Positions 46,800 through 56,452 are shown, counted from the first letter of the stretch. The stretch: DNA of 64,000 nt from Gammaproteobacteria bacterium (GCA_023266115.1 JAHFRU010000006.1:1-64000); one strand, 5' to 3'. The notes: generated by a model not told the origin, from the sequence alone. Numbers and translations are program-made.

Positions 46800-47030
46800 A
46801 TGGCACGTTATTTTCGTCGCAAAAAGTTTTGCCGCTTCACTGCGGAAAATATTAAAGAAATTGATTACAAAGACATCAATCTGCTGAAGGCCTTCGTCAG
46901 CGAAACCGGCACCATCGTTCCGAGCCGCATTACAGGAACCAAAGCGAGATATCAGCGGCAACTCTCCAAGGCCATCAAGCGTGCGCGTTTTCTCTCCTTG
47001 TTGCCTTATTGTGACTCGCACCACAGCTGA
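46800..47030 (+). CDS. rpsR: 30S ribosomal protein S18
   Basis: A 76-residue small-subunit protein. [46 protein letters not shown] and LLPYCDSH are standard S18 sequence. It pairs with S6, encoded 58 bases upstream. The ribosome site CCGGAGA lies upstream of the ATG. Confidence 0.98.
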   Translation: MARYFRRKKFCRFTAENIKEIDYKDINLLKAFVSETGTIVPSRITGTKARYQRQLSKAIKRARFLSLLPYCDSHHS

Positions 47031-47172
47031 GTTTTCAGGCACCCGAGTGTTCGATTAGCGTGATGTGCCGGCAAGGCGCTTGGCAGAGCAGCGCCTGTAC
47101 GCTACCCGGGTGGGGCTCAGTGCTTCATGACGACGGCGCGAGACTACCCGGTGCTGACGGGGACGGCAATCG

Positions 47173-48123
47173 ATGACGGCACGAAATCCGATGCGTACAT
47201 TTGCCTCGTACATCATGCGTGGCCACGCAACGGCGATTCTGATTGCCGCTGTGTTTACCTTGCTGTCATTGCTGGTACCGCCGTTAATGCAGATCAGTGC
47301 TGCCGTCATCGCTTTGGTGACGCTGCGCAACAGTGCGCAATACGGCCTGTCCGTGATTCTCGGTGCCGGTATCGCTGCCGGTGTCTTCGCGTGGGTGTTG
47401 ATGTCCGGGCTGCGGCCCGGCATGGGTGTCATCATCGCGGCGTGGGCAGCTTCGTGGCTGCCCGTATGGCTTGCCGCCAACGTGCTGCGCGCTACCCGAT
47501 CGATATCGTTGGCGCTTGGTATGGCTGCTGCTCTGGGTATCGCTGCCGTAGTGTTCGTGAATATCGTGATCGGTGACACGACCGCGTGGTGGCGTGCCGT
47601 TCTTGCCACGGCCTTCCAGCCGGTGATTAGCGGTGAAGGCGCGGCGATCAGTCCGGGCGATATCGATGCCTTTCTCGACGCGCTGGCGAGTCTGATGACC
47701 GGGATGATCGGTGGCGCCATTGTGATCGGCGTGATGACCAGCTTGTTCATCGGCAGGTGGTGGCAGGCGATATTGTACAACCCGGGTGGCTTCGGAGCCG
47801 AGTTTCAGGGGTTGCGTATCGGGCGGCAGTTTTCGATATTCGCGGTCGTCGTCACGGCGGTCATGATGATGGGGCCGGAAGCCGCGACGAGTATGGCGTC
47901 GGACGTAGTGATCGTGCTTATGGCAACGTACCTGTTCGCCGGGCTGGCGCTGGCGCACGCCGCCGCTGCGGCGAAGAACGCGAGCTCCGCCTGGTTGATC
48001 TCATTGTACGGGCTGCTGTTTGTTCTGCCGCAACTTGTCATTGTGCTGGCCTCGGCGGGTTTCACCGACAGCTGGATGGACTTGCGCCGGTATTTAAGAC
48101 CGGGTCGCAAACCGACCGCATAA
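47173..48123 (+). CDS. DUF2232 membrane protein
   Basis: A 316-residue protein with about eight hydrophobic segments, located between rpsR and rplI as DUF2232 genes are in many Gammaproteobacteria. The N-terminal stretch FASYIMRGHATAILIAAVF and PALM-like loops fit the family. An alternative start is the ATG at 47191. Function is unknown; the sharp change from ribosomal to membrane protein is normal for this locus. Confidence 0.85.
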   Translation: MTARNPMRTFASYIMRGHATAILIAAVFTLLSLLVPPLMQISAAVIALVTLRNSAQYGLSVILGAGIAAGVFAWVLMSGLRPGMGVIIAAWAASWLPVWLAANVLRATRSISLALGMAAALGIAAVVFVNIVIGDTTAWWRAVLATAFQPVISGEGAAISPGDIDAFLDALASLMTGMIGGAIVIGVMTSLFIGRWWQAILYNPGGFGAEFQGLRIGRQFSIFAVVVTAVMMMGPEAATSMASDVVIVLMATYLFAGLALAHAAAAAKNASSAWLISLYGLLFVLPQLVIVLASAGFTDSWMDLRRYLRPGRKPTA

Positions 48124-48189
48124 GGCGCGTATGGTCTGGCGCATCGGATTTTATTAGAATACTCATCTCTTTAACGAGGTAAACGAACG

Positions 48190-48639
48190 ATGGACATCAT
48201 TTTGCTCGAACAAATCACCAATCTGGGTGAGCTGGGCGACCTGGTCAAGGTCAAGCAGGGTTATGGCAGGAATTATTTGATTCCGCTCGGCAAGGCCGTC
48301 GCGGCGACGCCGGACAACAAGGCCAAATTCGAAGCGCGTCGGGCCGAACTGCAAAAAGCCGCCGCGGAGCGTCTCACCAGCGCCAAGGCACGTTTTGATC
48401 TGTTGAACAACCGTACGGTACTGATACGTGCCCGTGCCGGTGAAGGCGGCAAGCTGTTTGGTTCGGTCGGCACCGTCGATATCGCGGAGTCGTTAAGCGC
48501 GCAGGGTAGCCCGGTGGAGAAACGCGAAATCCTCATGCCCGACGGGCCGATACGTGAGACCGGCGCATTTGAGATCGCGCTCAGCCTGCATCCTGATGTG
48601 ACGGCGACGATCACCATCAGCGTCGAAGCCGAAGCCTGA
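48190..48639 (+). CDS. rplI: 50S ribosomal protein L9
   Basis: A 149-residue protein with the L9 N-terminal domain MDIILLEQITNLGELGDLVKVK followed by GYGRNYLIPLGKA, a long connecting helix, and a C-terminal RNA-binding domain (GEGGKLFGSVGTVDIA). Length and layout match E. coli L9. A terminator follows 112 bases downstream. Confidence 0.98.
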   Translation: MDIILLEQITNLGELGDLVKVKQGYGRNYLIPLGKAVAATPDNKAKFEARRAELQKAAAERLTSAKARFDLLNNRTVLIRARAGEGGKLFGSVGTVDIAESLSAQGSPVEKREILMPDGPIRETGAFEIALSLHPDVTATITISVEAEA

Positions 48640-48750
48640 TATCAAATGCAGTGCAGGTGTGCGACGCCCCGGTGTTCATCCCCTGAATGTTCATTTAGTT
48701 AGTCTGCAATCCGCAGACGACATATAAAACTTCCGCGCAAGCCGGTGAAA

Positions 48751-48790
48751 TGTATGGTGTAACGAACACGTTACGCCATACATTTTTATT
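48751..48790 (+). terminator. Rho-independent terminator after rplI
   Basis: TGTATGGTGTAACG (48751-48764) pairs with CGTTACGCCATACA (48769-48782), with a single G-T wobble and a four-base loop, followed by TTTTTATT. It closes the rpsF-to-rplI transcript ahead of dnaB. Confidence 0.92.
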
Positions 48791-48884
48791 GTTTGTCACA
48801 CCATGACAACGGGGCTACCCAAGTGGTGGCGGAATCACTATAGTGACGGCTACGAAGTTTATTGTGACAGTGGTTGATAGACGC

Positions 48885-50276
48885 ATGCCTGAAGTTGTTG
48901 CTTCGCCTAGACTCATCGATACCGCTACCGAGGTGCTGAAGGTTCCGCCGCATTCGATCGAGGCTGAACAATCCGTGCTGGGTGGCCTGATGCTGGATAA
49001 TTCGGCTTGGGATCAGGTGGCGGATATGATCGGCGAAAAGGATTTTTACCGCGCCGACCACCGCTTGATCTATCGGGCGATCGGCGCGCTCGCTGCGCAG
49101 AATAGTCCCTACGACGTCATTACACTGTCCGAGTGCCTGGAGAAAACCCGCGAACTCGACAAGGCCGGCGGGCTGGCCTATCTCGGTGTGCTGGCGAGGA
49201 ACACACCCAGCGCGGCCAACATCAAGGCCTACGCGGATATCGTGCGGGAACGCTCGGTACTGCGCCAGCTGATCCAGGTCGGTAACGAAATCGGCAGCAG
49301 CGGTTACAACCCACAGGGGCGTAACGCCACAGAGTTGCTCGACGACGCGGAGAAGCGCGTCTTCCAGATCGCGGAATCCAGTGGCCGCGGCCGCGACGGC
49401 TTCACGTCGATCAAGGATCTGCTCGTTGAAACCGTCGACCGCATCGACACGCTGTTTCAGCAGGATAGTCCGTTGACCGGTATTGCGACCGGTTTCACCG
49501 ACCTCGATGAGCTGACCGCCGGACTTCAGGCCGGTGATCTGATCATCGTCGCCGGCCGGCCGTCGATGGGGAAAACGGCATTCTCGATCAACATCGCCGA
49601 GCATGCCGCGATCAAGTCTGACCTGCCGGTCGCGGTATTCAGTATGGAAATGCCAGGACCGCAGCTCGCCATGCGTATGCTGTCGTCGCTCGGCCGCATC
49701 GATCAGCACCGCTTGCGCACCGGCAGGCTCGACGACAGCGACTGGCCGCGGCTGACCTCCGCGGTCGGCATGCTGTCCGAGGCGAAGCTGTTTATCGACG
49801 ACAGCGCGGCGCTGACGCCCGGCGAGTTGCGCGCCCGCGCGCGCCGGCTGGTACGCGAGCACGGCCAGCTTGGCCTGATCGTCATCGACTATCTGCAATT
49901 GATGGCGATACCGGGCACGCGTGAAAACCGTGCGACCGAGATTTCGGAAATCTCCCGGTCGTTAAAGGCGCTGGCGAAAGAGCTCAAGGTGCCGGTAATG
50001 GCGTTGTCCCAGCTCAATCGCAGCCTCGAGGCGCGCACCGACAAGCGCCCGATCATGTCCGACCTGCGTGAGTCGGGCGCGATTGAGCAGGACGCCGATG
50101 TCATCATCTTTATCTATCGCGACGAGGTCTATAACGAGGACACGCCCGAGAAAGGCGTCGCGGAGATCATCATCGGCAAGCAGCGTAACGGCCCGATCGG
50201 CACGCGCCGCCTGACATTCCTCGGCCAGTACACCCGCTTCGAGAACTTCGCCCCGGATGCCGGGGGCTATCTATGA
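48885..50276 (+). CDS. dnaB: Replicative DNA helicase
   Basis: A 463-residue hexameric helicase that unwinds DNA at the replication fork. The N-terminal domain (PPHSIEAEQSVLGGLMLDN) interacts with primase. The RecA-like domain has Walker A GRPSMGKTAFS and the hydrophobic Walker B LIVIDYLQLM, then LSQLNRSLEARTDKRP and the DLRESGAIEQDADV motif. The ATG at 48885 gives a length close to E. coli DnaB; a GTG at 48843 is also in frame. Its stop overlaps alr by four bases (ATGA). Confidence 0.97.
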   Translation: MPEVVASPRLIDTATEVLKVPPHSIEAEQSVLGGLMLDNSAWDQVADMIGEKDFYRADHRLIYRAIGALAAQNSPYDVITLSECLEKTRELDKAGGLAYLGVLARNTPSAANIKAYADIVRERSVLRQLIQVGNEIGSSGYNPQGRNATELLDDAEKRVFQIAESSGRGRDGFTSIKDLLVETVDRIDTLFQQDSPLTGIATGFTDLDELTAGLQAGDLIIVAGRPSMGKTAFSINIAEHAAIKSDLPVAVFSMEMPGPQLAMRMLSSLGRIDQHRLRTGRLDDSDWPRLTSAVGMLSEAKLFIDDSAALTPGELRARARRLVREHGQLGLIVIDYLQLMAIPGTRENRATEISEISRSLKALAKELKVPVMALSQLNRSLEARTDKRPIMSDLRESGAIEQDADVIIFIYRDEVYNEDTPEKGVAEIIIGKQRNGPIGTRRLTFLGQYTRFENFAPDAGGYL

Positions 50277-51373
50277 CCGTTGGCGCGGTCGCACAGATTA
50301 ACAGACAGGCATTCCAACACAATCTGCGTCGCGTCCGCGACGCCGCTCCCGGCAGCCGGATCATGGCCGTCATCAAGGCCGACGGCTACGGTCACGGCCT
50401 TGAGCGTGTCGCGCGCGCTCTTTCGCAAGGCAAAAACAGTGCCGATGCGTTCGGCGTAGCGCGTCTCGATGAAGCCGTCTATTTACGTGAACGCGGCTTC
50501 ACGCAGCCGGTAGTACTGCTCGAAGGATTTCTCGACGAAGCCGAGCTGCTGACTGTCACGCAGCATCAATTGCATATCGTCGTGCACCACGAATATCAGA
50601 TCGACATTCTCGAGCGTTCGAAGATGCGTGCCATGGTGACGGTGTGGCTCAAGGTCGATACCGGCATGCATAGGCTCGGCATCGCTCCCGAGGCGACGCC
50701 ACGTGCCTGGCAACGCCTTAACGCGTGCGCCATCGTCCGGCCGCCAGTGCGGCTGATGACGCACCTCGCCTGTGCCGATGACCGTGAAGACGCCCGCACC
50801 GGCGAGCAGGTACTGTTATTCGATACCTGCACGCAGGATATCGAGGCCGAACGCAGCATCGCCAATTCCGGCGGCATCCTTGGCTGGCCGCAGACGCGCG
50901 GCGACTGGGTGCGGCCCGGCATCATGCTGTATGGCTCGTCACCGTTTAATAATGACACCGGCGCGGACCACGGCCTGCGGTCGGTCATGACGTTCAAGGC
51001 GCGGCTGATCGCGATCCGTCCGTCGCGCAAGGGCGATGCCATTGGCTACGGCGGCGACTGGCAATGCCCCGAAGACATGCCGGTCGGCGTGATCGCCGTC
51101 GGTTACGGCGACGGTTATCCGCGCCATGCCATGCCAGGCACGCCGGTGCGTGTCAGCGGCCACAACGTGCCGCTGATCGGCCGCGTATCAATGGATATGA
51201 TCTGCGTCGACCTGCGTACACACCCGAACGCGCACATCGGCGACGAGGTGATTCTGTGGGGCGACGGTCTGCCGGCCGAAACGATTGCCAGCCACGCCGG
51301 TACCATCTCGTATCATCTGTTCTGCAGCATCACGCAACGCGTACGGGTTGTCGATATCGATGGCGATCGTTAA
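50273..51373 (+). CDS. alr: Alanine racemase
   Basis: A 366-residue PLP enzyme that makes D-alanine for peptidoglycan. The PLP lysine lies in AVIKADGYGHG near residue 35. The C-terminal domain contains GYGDGYPRHA, with the catalytic tyrosine region, and VSMDMICVDL. Translation is coupled to dnaB through the ATGA overlap, and the radA start overlaps its 3' end by 14 bases. Confidence 0.97.
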   Translation: MTVGAVAQINRQAFQHNLRRVRDAAPGSRIMAVIKADGYGHGLERVARALSQGKNSADAFGVARLDEAVYLRERGFTQPVVLLEGFLDEAELLTVTQHQLHIVVHHEYQIDILERSKMRAMVTVWLKVDTGMHRLGIAPEATPRAWQRLNACAIVRPPVRLMTHLACADDREDARTGEQVLLFDTCTQDIEAERSIANSGGILGWPQTRGDWVRPGIMLYGSSPFNNDTGADHGLRSVMTFKARLIAIRPSRKGDAIGYGGDWQCPEDMPVGVIAVGYGDGYPRHAMPGTPVRVSGHNVPLIGRVSMDMICVDLRTHPNAHIGDEVILWGDGLPAETIASHAGTISYHLFCSITQRVRVVDIDGDR

Positions 51374-52727
51374 AACTAAAGGCGCGAAGGTCGGCTACGT
51401 CTGCACCGAATGCGGGGCGCACGCGCCGAAGTGGGCGGGGCAGTGCGCCGATTGCAACGCGTGGAACAGCATGATCGAAGAGCTTGTCGCGCCACCGTCG
51501 GGTCCGCGCCACAAGCGCGCGATTGCCGCCGGCAGCGCGGTGCAGGCTATCTCCGCGATTCAGCCGGTCGACGAGGCGCGCGTTTCGACCGGTGTCAGCG
51601 AACTCGATCGCGTGCTCGGCGGCGGCCTCGTCGCCGGCTCGGTGGTGCTGATCGGTGGTGATCCCGGCATCGGCAAATCGACGCTGTTGTTGCAGGCGCT
51701 GGCGGCCATTAGCAAGCAGCACAAAACCCTGTACGTGACCGGCGAGGAATCGCTGCATCAGGTGTCGCTGCGCGCACATCGCCTCGCGCTGTCGGCCGCC
51801 GAGCTGCGGCTGCTGACCGAGATGCATATCGAGCAGATCATCGCCCATGCGCAGAACGAGCGGCCGCAGGTCATGGTCATCGATTCCATCCAGACCATGT
51901 ATACCGAGTTGCTGCAATCGGCGCCCGGCTCGGTTGCGCAGGTGCGCGAGAGCGCCGCGCAACTGGTACAGTTCGCCAAGGCCACCAATACCTCGCTGTT
52001 TCTGGTCGGCCATGTGACGAAGGAGGGCACGCTGGCCGGCCCGCGCGTGCTTGAACACCTCGTCGATACCGTGCTTTATTTCGAGGGCGAGAGCAGTAGC
52101 CGCTACCGCATGATACGCGCGGTCAAGAATCGCTTCGGCGCGATCAACGAACTCGGTCTGTTCGCGATGACCGAAAAAGGGCTGAAGGAAGTGCACAATC
52201 CGTCGGCGATCTTTCTGTCGCGCCACGACGAGCCGGTCGCGGGCAGCGTCAGCATGGTCACCTGGGAAGGCAGCCGCCCGATTCTCGTCGAGGTGCAGGC
52301 GCTGGTCGCCGAAAGTCACGCATCGAACCCGCGTCGTGTCGCGGTCGGGCTCGACCAGAACCGGCTCGCGATGCTGCTCGCCGTGCTGCAACGCCACGGC
52401 GGCATCGCGATGTACGACCAGGATGTGTTCATCAACATCGCCGGCGGCGTGCGCGTTACCGAAACCGCGGCCGATCTGGCGATCATTCTGGCGGCATTAT
52501 CGAGCCTGAAGAACAAACCGCTGCCGAGCGATCTGATCGTGTTCGGCGAAGTCGGCCTCGCCGGCGAGATCCGCCCGGTGCACAACGGCCAGGAGCGCCT
52601 GCACGAAGCCGCGAAGCACGGCTTCAAGCAGGCGATTGTTCCGCACGCCAATGCGCCGCGGCAAGCGCCGAAGAATATGGACGTGAATACAGTGAAGCGG
52701 CTGGTGGAGGCGCTGGCGCAGTTCTGA
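51360..52727 (+). CDS. radA: DNA repair protein RadA
   Basis: A 455-residue ATPase that helps branch migration in recombination. A four-cysteine zinc finger (CTECGAHAPKWAGQCADC) is followed by a RecA-like domain with Walker A GGDPGIGKST, the RadA-specific KNRFG motif, and a C-terminal Lon-protease-like domain (GGVRVTETAADLA, FGEVGLAGEIRPV). The ATG at 51360 is chosen because it begins the conserved N-terminus MAIVKTKGAK. Confidence 0.97.
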   Translation: MAIVKTKGAKVGYVCTECGAHAPKWAGQCADCNAWNSMIEELVAPPSGPRHKRAIAAGSAVQAISAIQPVDEARVSTGVSELDRVLGGGLVAGSVVLIGGDPGIGKSTLLLQALAAISKQHKTLYVTGEESLHQVSLRAHRLALSAAELRLLTEMHIEQIIAHAQNERPQVMVIDSIQTMYTELLQSAPGSVAQVRESAAQLVQFAKATNTSLFLVGHVTKEGTLAGPRVLEHLVDTVLYFEGESSSRYRMIRAVKNRFGAINELGLFAMTEKGLKEVHNPSAIFLSRHDEPVAGSVSMVTWEGSRPILVEVQALVAESHASNPRRVAVGLDQNRLAMLLAVLQRHGGIAMYDQDVFINIAGGVRVTETAADLAIILAALSSLKNKPLPSDLIVFGEVGLAGEIRPVHNGQERLHEAAKHGFKQAIVPHANAPRQAPKNMDVNTVKRLVEALAQF

Positions 52728-52796
52728 GGCACGCATCTATCGGCCCGGTGTATGGCTCCGGGAAAACAATCTTTCGCAACAAAAGAAGGGAGATCG

Positions 52797-53084
52797 ATGG
52801 CAAACGAAGGATATCATGAGCCGATTGCAGAGCTATCGGACGAGACGCGCGACATGCATCGCGCGATAGTGTCTTTGATGGAGGAGCTGGAGGCCATCGA
52901 CTGGTACAGCCAGCGCGTCGATGCCTGCAATGACCGAGAGCTGAAAGCAATACTCGCGCACAATCGCGACGAAGAAAAAGAGCACGCCGCCATGGTGCTT
53001 GAATGGATCCGGCGCAGCGATCCGGCGTTCTCGAAGGAACTGAAGGACTATCTGTTTACCGACAAACAGATCGCGCACGATTAG
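52797..53084 (+). CDS. Encapsulin-type ferritin (EncFtn), orphan
   Basis: A 95-residue ferritin-like protein matching the encapsulated ferritins described from Rhodospirillum rubrum. The first helix has HRAIVSLMEELEAIDWY and the second AILAHNRDEEKEHAAM. Glu30, Glu60 and His63 correspond to the di-iron ligands Glu32, Glu62 and His65 of that protein, and Trp36/Tyr37 are also kept. EncFtn forms ring-shaped decamers and oxidises iron for storage inside an encapsulin shell. Here the protein ends at QIAHD without a C-terminal targeting peptide, and no encapsulin gene is adjacent or elsewhere in the window. The ATG at 52797 is preferred, with GAAGGGAG upstream. Confidence 0.88.
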   Translation: MANEGYHEPIAELSDETRDMHRAIVSLMEELEAIDWYSQRVDACNDRELKAILAHNRDEEKEHAAMVLEWIRRSDPAFSKELKDYLFTDKQIAHD

Positions 53085-53169
53085 TTTGCCCGTCTGCCCG
53101 GGTTCCGGGGATACCTAAAGCCAGGGATGGGGCAGGTGCGGAGCCCCGGGATTGGCGATTGATAGTCGT

Positions 53170-53616
53170 TTACTTAATGGTAAATACCACTTTGACACTA
53201 TCGTCCATATGGCTGCCGTCGATATAGCCGATACCGCCAGCGGTCCCGGTCAGGTATTTCTTAACTTCGGCGTCATTGCCGGCGACTTTCGGCGGTGTGG
53301 CCTTGCCGGAAAAAATGCGCTGTGCCCAATAGCTCTGAAGCTGCGCCGCCGACTTTCCCAGTATTTTTTCCCGCATCTGGGCCTGAACCGGGGACTCCTC
53401 GTCTTGCAGGATGGGAACCGCCGGCACGCCGTTCGGTAACATAGTTGTTTTCCCGAGGAATATGGATCTCGCTTGATCCGCTGATAGCGCGGAAACCTCG
53501 CTATCGGCGCCAACCACGATTACCGTTTCCGCTATGGCGACGGATAGGGCCCCTGTTGCCAGGAGACACATGCCGGCGAGTTTCATAAAGAAACTCGGTG
53601 TGAGTAATCCAAACAT
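53170..53616 (-). CDS. PstS-like periplasmic phosphate-binding domain protein
   Basis: A 148-residue exported protein (signal about residues 11-29) resembling the small PstS-like family. The pattern LSADQARSIFLGK...LPNG..AVPIL, ILGKSAAQLQSYWAQRIFSGK..PP and GGIGYIDG matches these proteins. It is half the length of true PstS, and the rest of the pst transporter is missing. It lies 20 bases downstream of the porin pseudogene in the same direction, a pairing that occurs in other Proteobacteria. Ligand unproven. Confidence 0.8.
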   Translation of the reverse strand: MFGLLTPSFFMKLAGMCLLATGALSVAIAETVIVVGADSEVSALSADQARSIFLGKTTMLPNGVPAVPILQDEESPVQAQMREKILGKSAAQLQSYWAQRIFSGKATPPKVAGNDAEVKKYLTGTAGGIGYIDGSHMDDSVKVVFTIK

Positions 53617-53636
53617 AGTGTTCTAGTGCCTCCCCT

Positions 53637-54734
53637 TTAAAATACCAGATCAACGGCAACGCTGGACAGCCGCGTCGAATCATCGCCGGGGGTGCTGTCA
53701 AACAGCCCCGATTCCCCTGTGGCGACATTGTCGGTCTTGATCTTCCCCGTTTCTGCCTTGATCACGATAGACGGGGCGAGTGTATAGGCGACACCAATAG
53801 TCGTGATGTCATGGCCGTTCAGATTTGAACGCTCCCAGTTCTGAACAGTGACGTGTGGCAGCCAGGCACCGAATCGATAGCCGAGCGTGGCATACCAGGA
53901 CTCGGAGTCACCGGGGCGTCCGGTCACGTCCATCTCTACATCCGCCCACTCGTAATAGGCGACAAGGTTATGCCAGTCCGCCTTGGCGCCGAACAGTACG
54001 GCGTCGTGGGTATTGTTATTCAAAATGGCCAGGGCGCCGGCGGGGTCTGTTTTCATCTCGCCGCTGTAATACGTCGCCTGCAAGGTTATGACGTCGTTCC
54101 AGCCCGCGCGACCGGTCAAGCCGGCCAGCCCGGTGATCGTCATGCCGGTCAGGTTGACCTGGCCGGCGAACAGGTCGGTGCCATAGGTCCAGTCGCCATG
54201 GTTACCGTCCCATAACAGGCTGACGCCGGTGTAGGCCTCGCGTGTCGCCTGCGGTCCGCCAAAAGACTCGGAATAAATCGCGACCGGCGGCTTGATCCAC
54301 GGGTAGGTGATGCCGATGTCCACCGTCTCATTGACCAGCCCTGCCGGAAACTTGATTATGCCGGTGCGCAGCGTTGCCGAGTTGCCTAGCTTGAAACTGG
54401 TGAATCCCCAGTCGAAATGGGCGACATATCGTTCTTCTTCGACGGAGCCGATTAGCTAGGTCGCCACGTCCACCTGCTCGTTTACCCTGGCATTGATCAG
54501 CACACCGATCTTCGAACCCTGAAAGCTGCCATCTTCATCGATGCCGCTTTCCAGGCGCTCGCCGTCGAAAGGCACGGCCTCATCAGTAAAGCTGTAGTGT
54601 GTCGACATGAACCCGGACACGGTGAGCCGATCCACCCAGTCGGACGCGGCGCTTGCGCCGGACGACCACAAAAGGCCGAATAACAGCGCAGGCAACGCGA
54701 TACTGGTGCAGGTCGAATTGTATGGTTGGTTCAT
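53637..54734 (-). pseudogene. Outer-membrane porin-like gene interrupted by one amber codon
   Basis: A single reading frame runs from 54734 to 53637 (about 365 residues) and is broken only by TAG at 54458-54456. Upstream are a signal peptide (ALPALLFGLLWSSGASAA) and a first strand region (LTVSGFMSTHYSF). Translation continues after the stop without shift (LIGSVEEERYVAHFDWGF..., then GIIKFPAGLVNETVDIGITYPW) to a barrel ending VAVDLVF. The codon was probably CAG (Gln). Everything else looks intact, so this is a recent mutation, a sequencing error or a suppressed stop. Confidence 0.85.
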
Positions 54735-55286
54735 TCCCGGCCCCTTTTTATTTTTTTGCGGTCAATCGATCAGAAAGACGTTACCAGAAGTGTCAACGAT
54801 ACTATAATGATTTATAGCAACCCATGGCCGCCGCGGTGAATACACGCCGCGTTCAATCCGGCTGTGCGAGGAGACCATTGGGCGTATCCGCAGCCACGCG
54901 CTTATGCGATTGGCGCAAGAGAGTCCGCGGTATCAGTTCGACGGCTTCAGGAACAGTCTGCGGTATGGTCGGGCAATCGAATATAACAATCGCCCGTACC
55001 GTCCCGCTGGCGCAATCGACGCCCGGGTGCTCGTCGCTTTCTCACTGTCCATCCCCTCGAACACACCCGGTACGCGACGTTTCGCCGATGTCTAAAGGAG
55101 GGTATATTCACTGCATCGGGTGGGCGCAGGTATCGATGCCGATGACATGGCAGCGGGCATGAGACGCTGAATCAGCGGCGGAATACGCTGCGCTATTCTT
55201 TACTGAGCGCGGCTGCCACGCTTATCCGTGCACGCCGCTGCGCCAGGTGGGCAACCTGGTTTTTTTGCATCTTCAGGTTCTCTAAA
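54735..55286. other. Intergenic region with no supported gene
   Basis: About 550 bases between the porin pseudogene and the sulfotransferase gene. Short frames are present but unsupported. The only clear element is the terminator-like hairpin at 55243-55266. Confidence 0.4.
55243..55266 (+). terminator. Terminator-like hairpin just upstream of the sulfotransferase gene
   Basis: CCAGGT (55243-55248) pairs with ACCTGG (55254-55259) across GGGCA and is followed by seven T. It is 20 bases before the predicted TTG start. No plus-strand gene ends here, so it could be an attenuator or the end of a small RNA. Confidence 0.55.
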
Positions 55287-56156
55287 TTGAACACGCCAGT
55301 GCAGCTGAATCCGAAATGGGGTAAACCCGATAGAACCCACGACCCGTACGCGCTGGCGAACTTCCAGCCGCGCGCGACCGACGTGCTGATCACGACCGCG
55401 CCGAAGGCGGGCACGACCTGGATGCAACAGATCCTGCACCAGCTGCGCAGCGGCGGCGATCCCGATTTCGATTCGATATACGAGGTCGTGCCGTGGATCG
55501 AGTTTCCGGTAGAGGGGGTAGCGTGGCAGAAGCGCCTCGCCGCGTTCGAGCAGATTGCCGATCCGCGCCTGTTCAAGACGCATTGTACCTATGAGCAGAC
55601 GCCGGGTGTCGATATGGTCAGGATCGTATTGACCTCGCGCGATCCGCGCGACTGTTGCGTCAGCATGTATCACCACCGGATGAACATGACCGACGCGGCA
55701 TGCGCGCGCATCGGTATAACGCAGCCGGAATCGTTTGATGCGTTCTTCGCTCAGTGGATGGCGTATGGCGCGTGGTTTCGCAATGTCGCGGGCTGGTGGC
55801 CGCATCGGAATAACTCGAACGTGTTGTGGCTGCGCTATGAGGATATGAAGCACGATCTCGGCGCGGCAATCGACCGGCTGCTTGGGTTTCTCGGTTGGTC
55901 GTTGACGGATGACCGGCGCGAGCGCGTACTGGAGTATTGTTCTTTTGGCTGGATGAAACGTCACGCGGACAAATTTACCGGCCGGTTTGCGGATGAACTG
56001 CCGATATTTAAACCGCAGTCGTTCATTCGCAAGGGCCAGGTCGGAGATCACAAAACCCTGCTGCAGCCGCACCATGAGCGCGCGATTTTCGAGCGCGCCC
56101 GTGGTGAATTGCCTGCCGACTGTCTGGTGTTTCTGGGCATCCAGCGGTGGACGTGA
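55287..56156 (+). CDS. PAPS-dependent sulfotransferase
   Basis: A 289-residue cytosolic enzyme predicted to move sulfate from PAPS to an acceptor. The 5'-phosphosulfate loop TTAPKAGTTWMQQIL, the 3'-phosphate block SRDPRDCCVSMYHH and the C-terminal RKGQVGDHK (R-K-G-x-x-G-D-x-K) are all present, as in Sulfotransfer_1 members. The TTG at 55287 begins the frame; a GTG at 55299 is possible. The next gene encodes a SulP anion transporter, 296 bases away, so sulfate supply is a plausible link. The acceptor is unknown. Confidence 0.88.
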   Translation: MNTPVQLNPKWGKPDRTHDPYALANFQPRATDVLITTAPKAGTTWMQQILHQLRSGGDPDFDSIYEVVPWIEFPVEGVAWQKRLAAFEQIADPRLFKTHCTYEQTPGVDMVRIVLTSRDPRDCCVSMYHHRMNMTDAACARIGITQPESFDAFFAQWMAYGAWFRNVAGWWPHRNNSNVLWLRYEDMKHDLGAAIDRLLGFLGWSLTDDRRERVLEYCSFGWMKRHADKFTGRFADELPIFKPQSFIRKGQVGDHKTLLQPHHERAIFERARGELPADCLVFLGIQRWT

Positions 56157-56452
56157 TGCGTACCGTTCTCCGGACTGACGGCCGGATTCCAGGGGCTCGG
56201 GTTGCCCGCCGGATTCCCGCGCGCGTGGGCACGACGGGGCCGGTATCAGTCGACCGACGGGTTTGTGCCGCCCGTCGCAGGTAACCTTGTGCGACGACCT
56301 GCCGATATGAGCGCTGTTGCCGCCCGTTTGCTAATATGCTATCGCCGGAATCCGGCGGTGGTTAGTCGACGGGCGGCGCGTTTACCAGGGATTGTATGCC
56401 GGAACCGGAAATCACACTGACTGTTGGTTGTTGCGGATAGGCGCCCGCCTGT

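Noticed and set aside
48786-49898. 370-codon minus-strand frame across dnaB
   Set aside because: Antisense shadow of dnaB; no ribosome site or family motif.
51330-52397. 355-codon minus-strand frame across radA
   Set aside because: Antisense shadow of radA with atypical Arg/His/Asp-rich composition.
54456-54458. Pyrrolysine or programmed read-through at the amber codon
   Set aside because: Nothing around the codon indicates a recoding signal and no pyl genes are seen; a simple nonsense mutation or sequence error is more likely.
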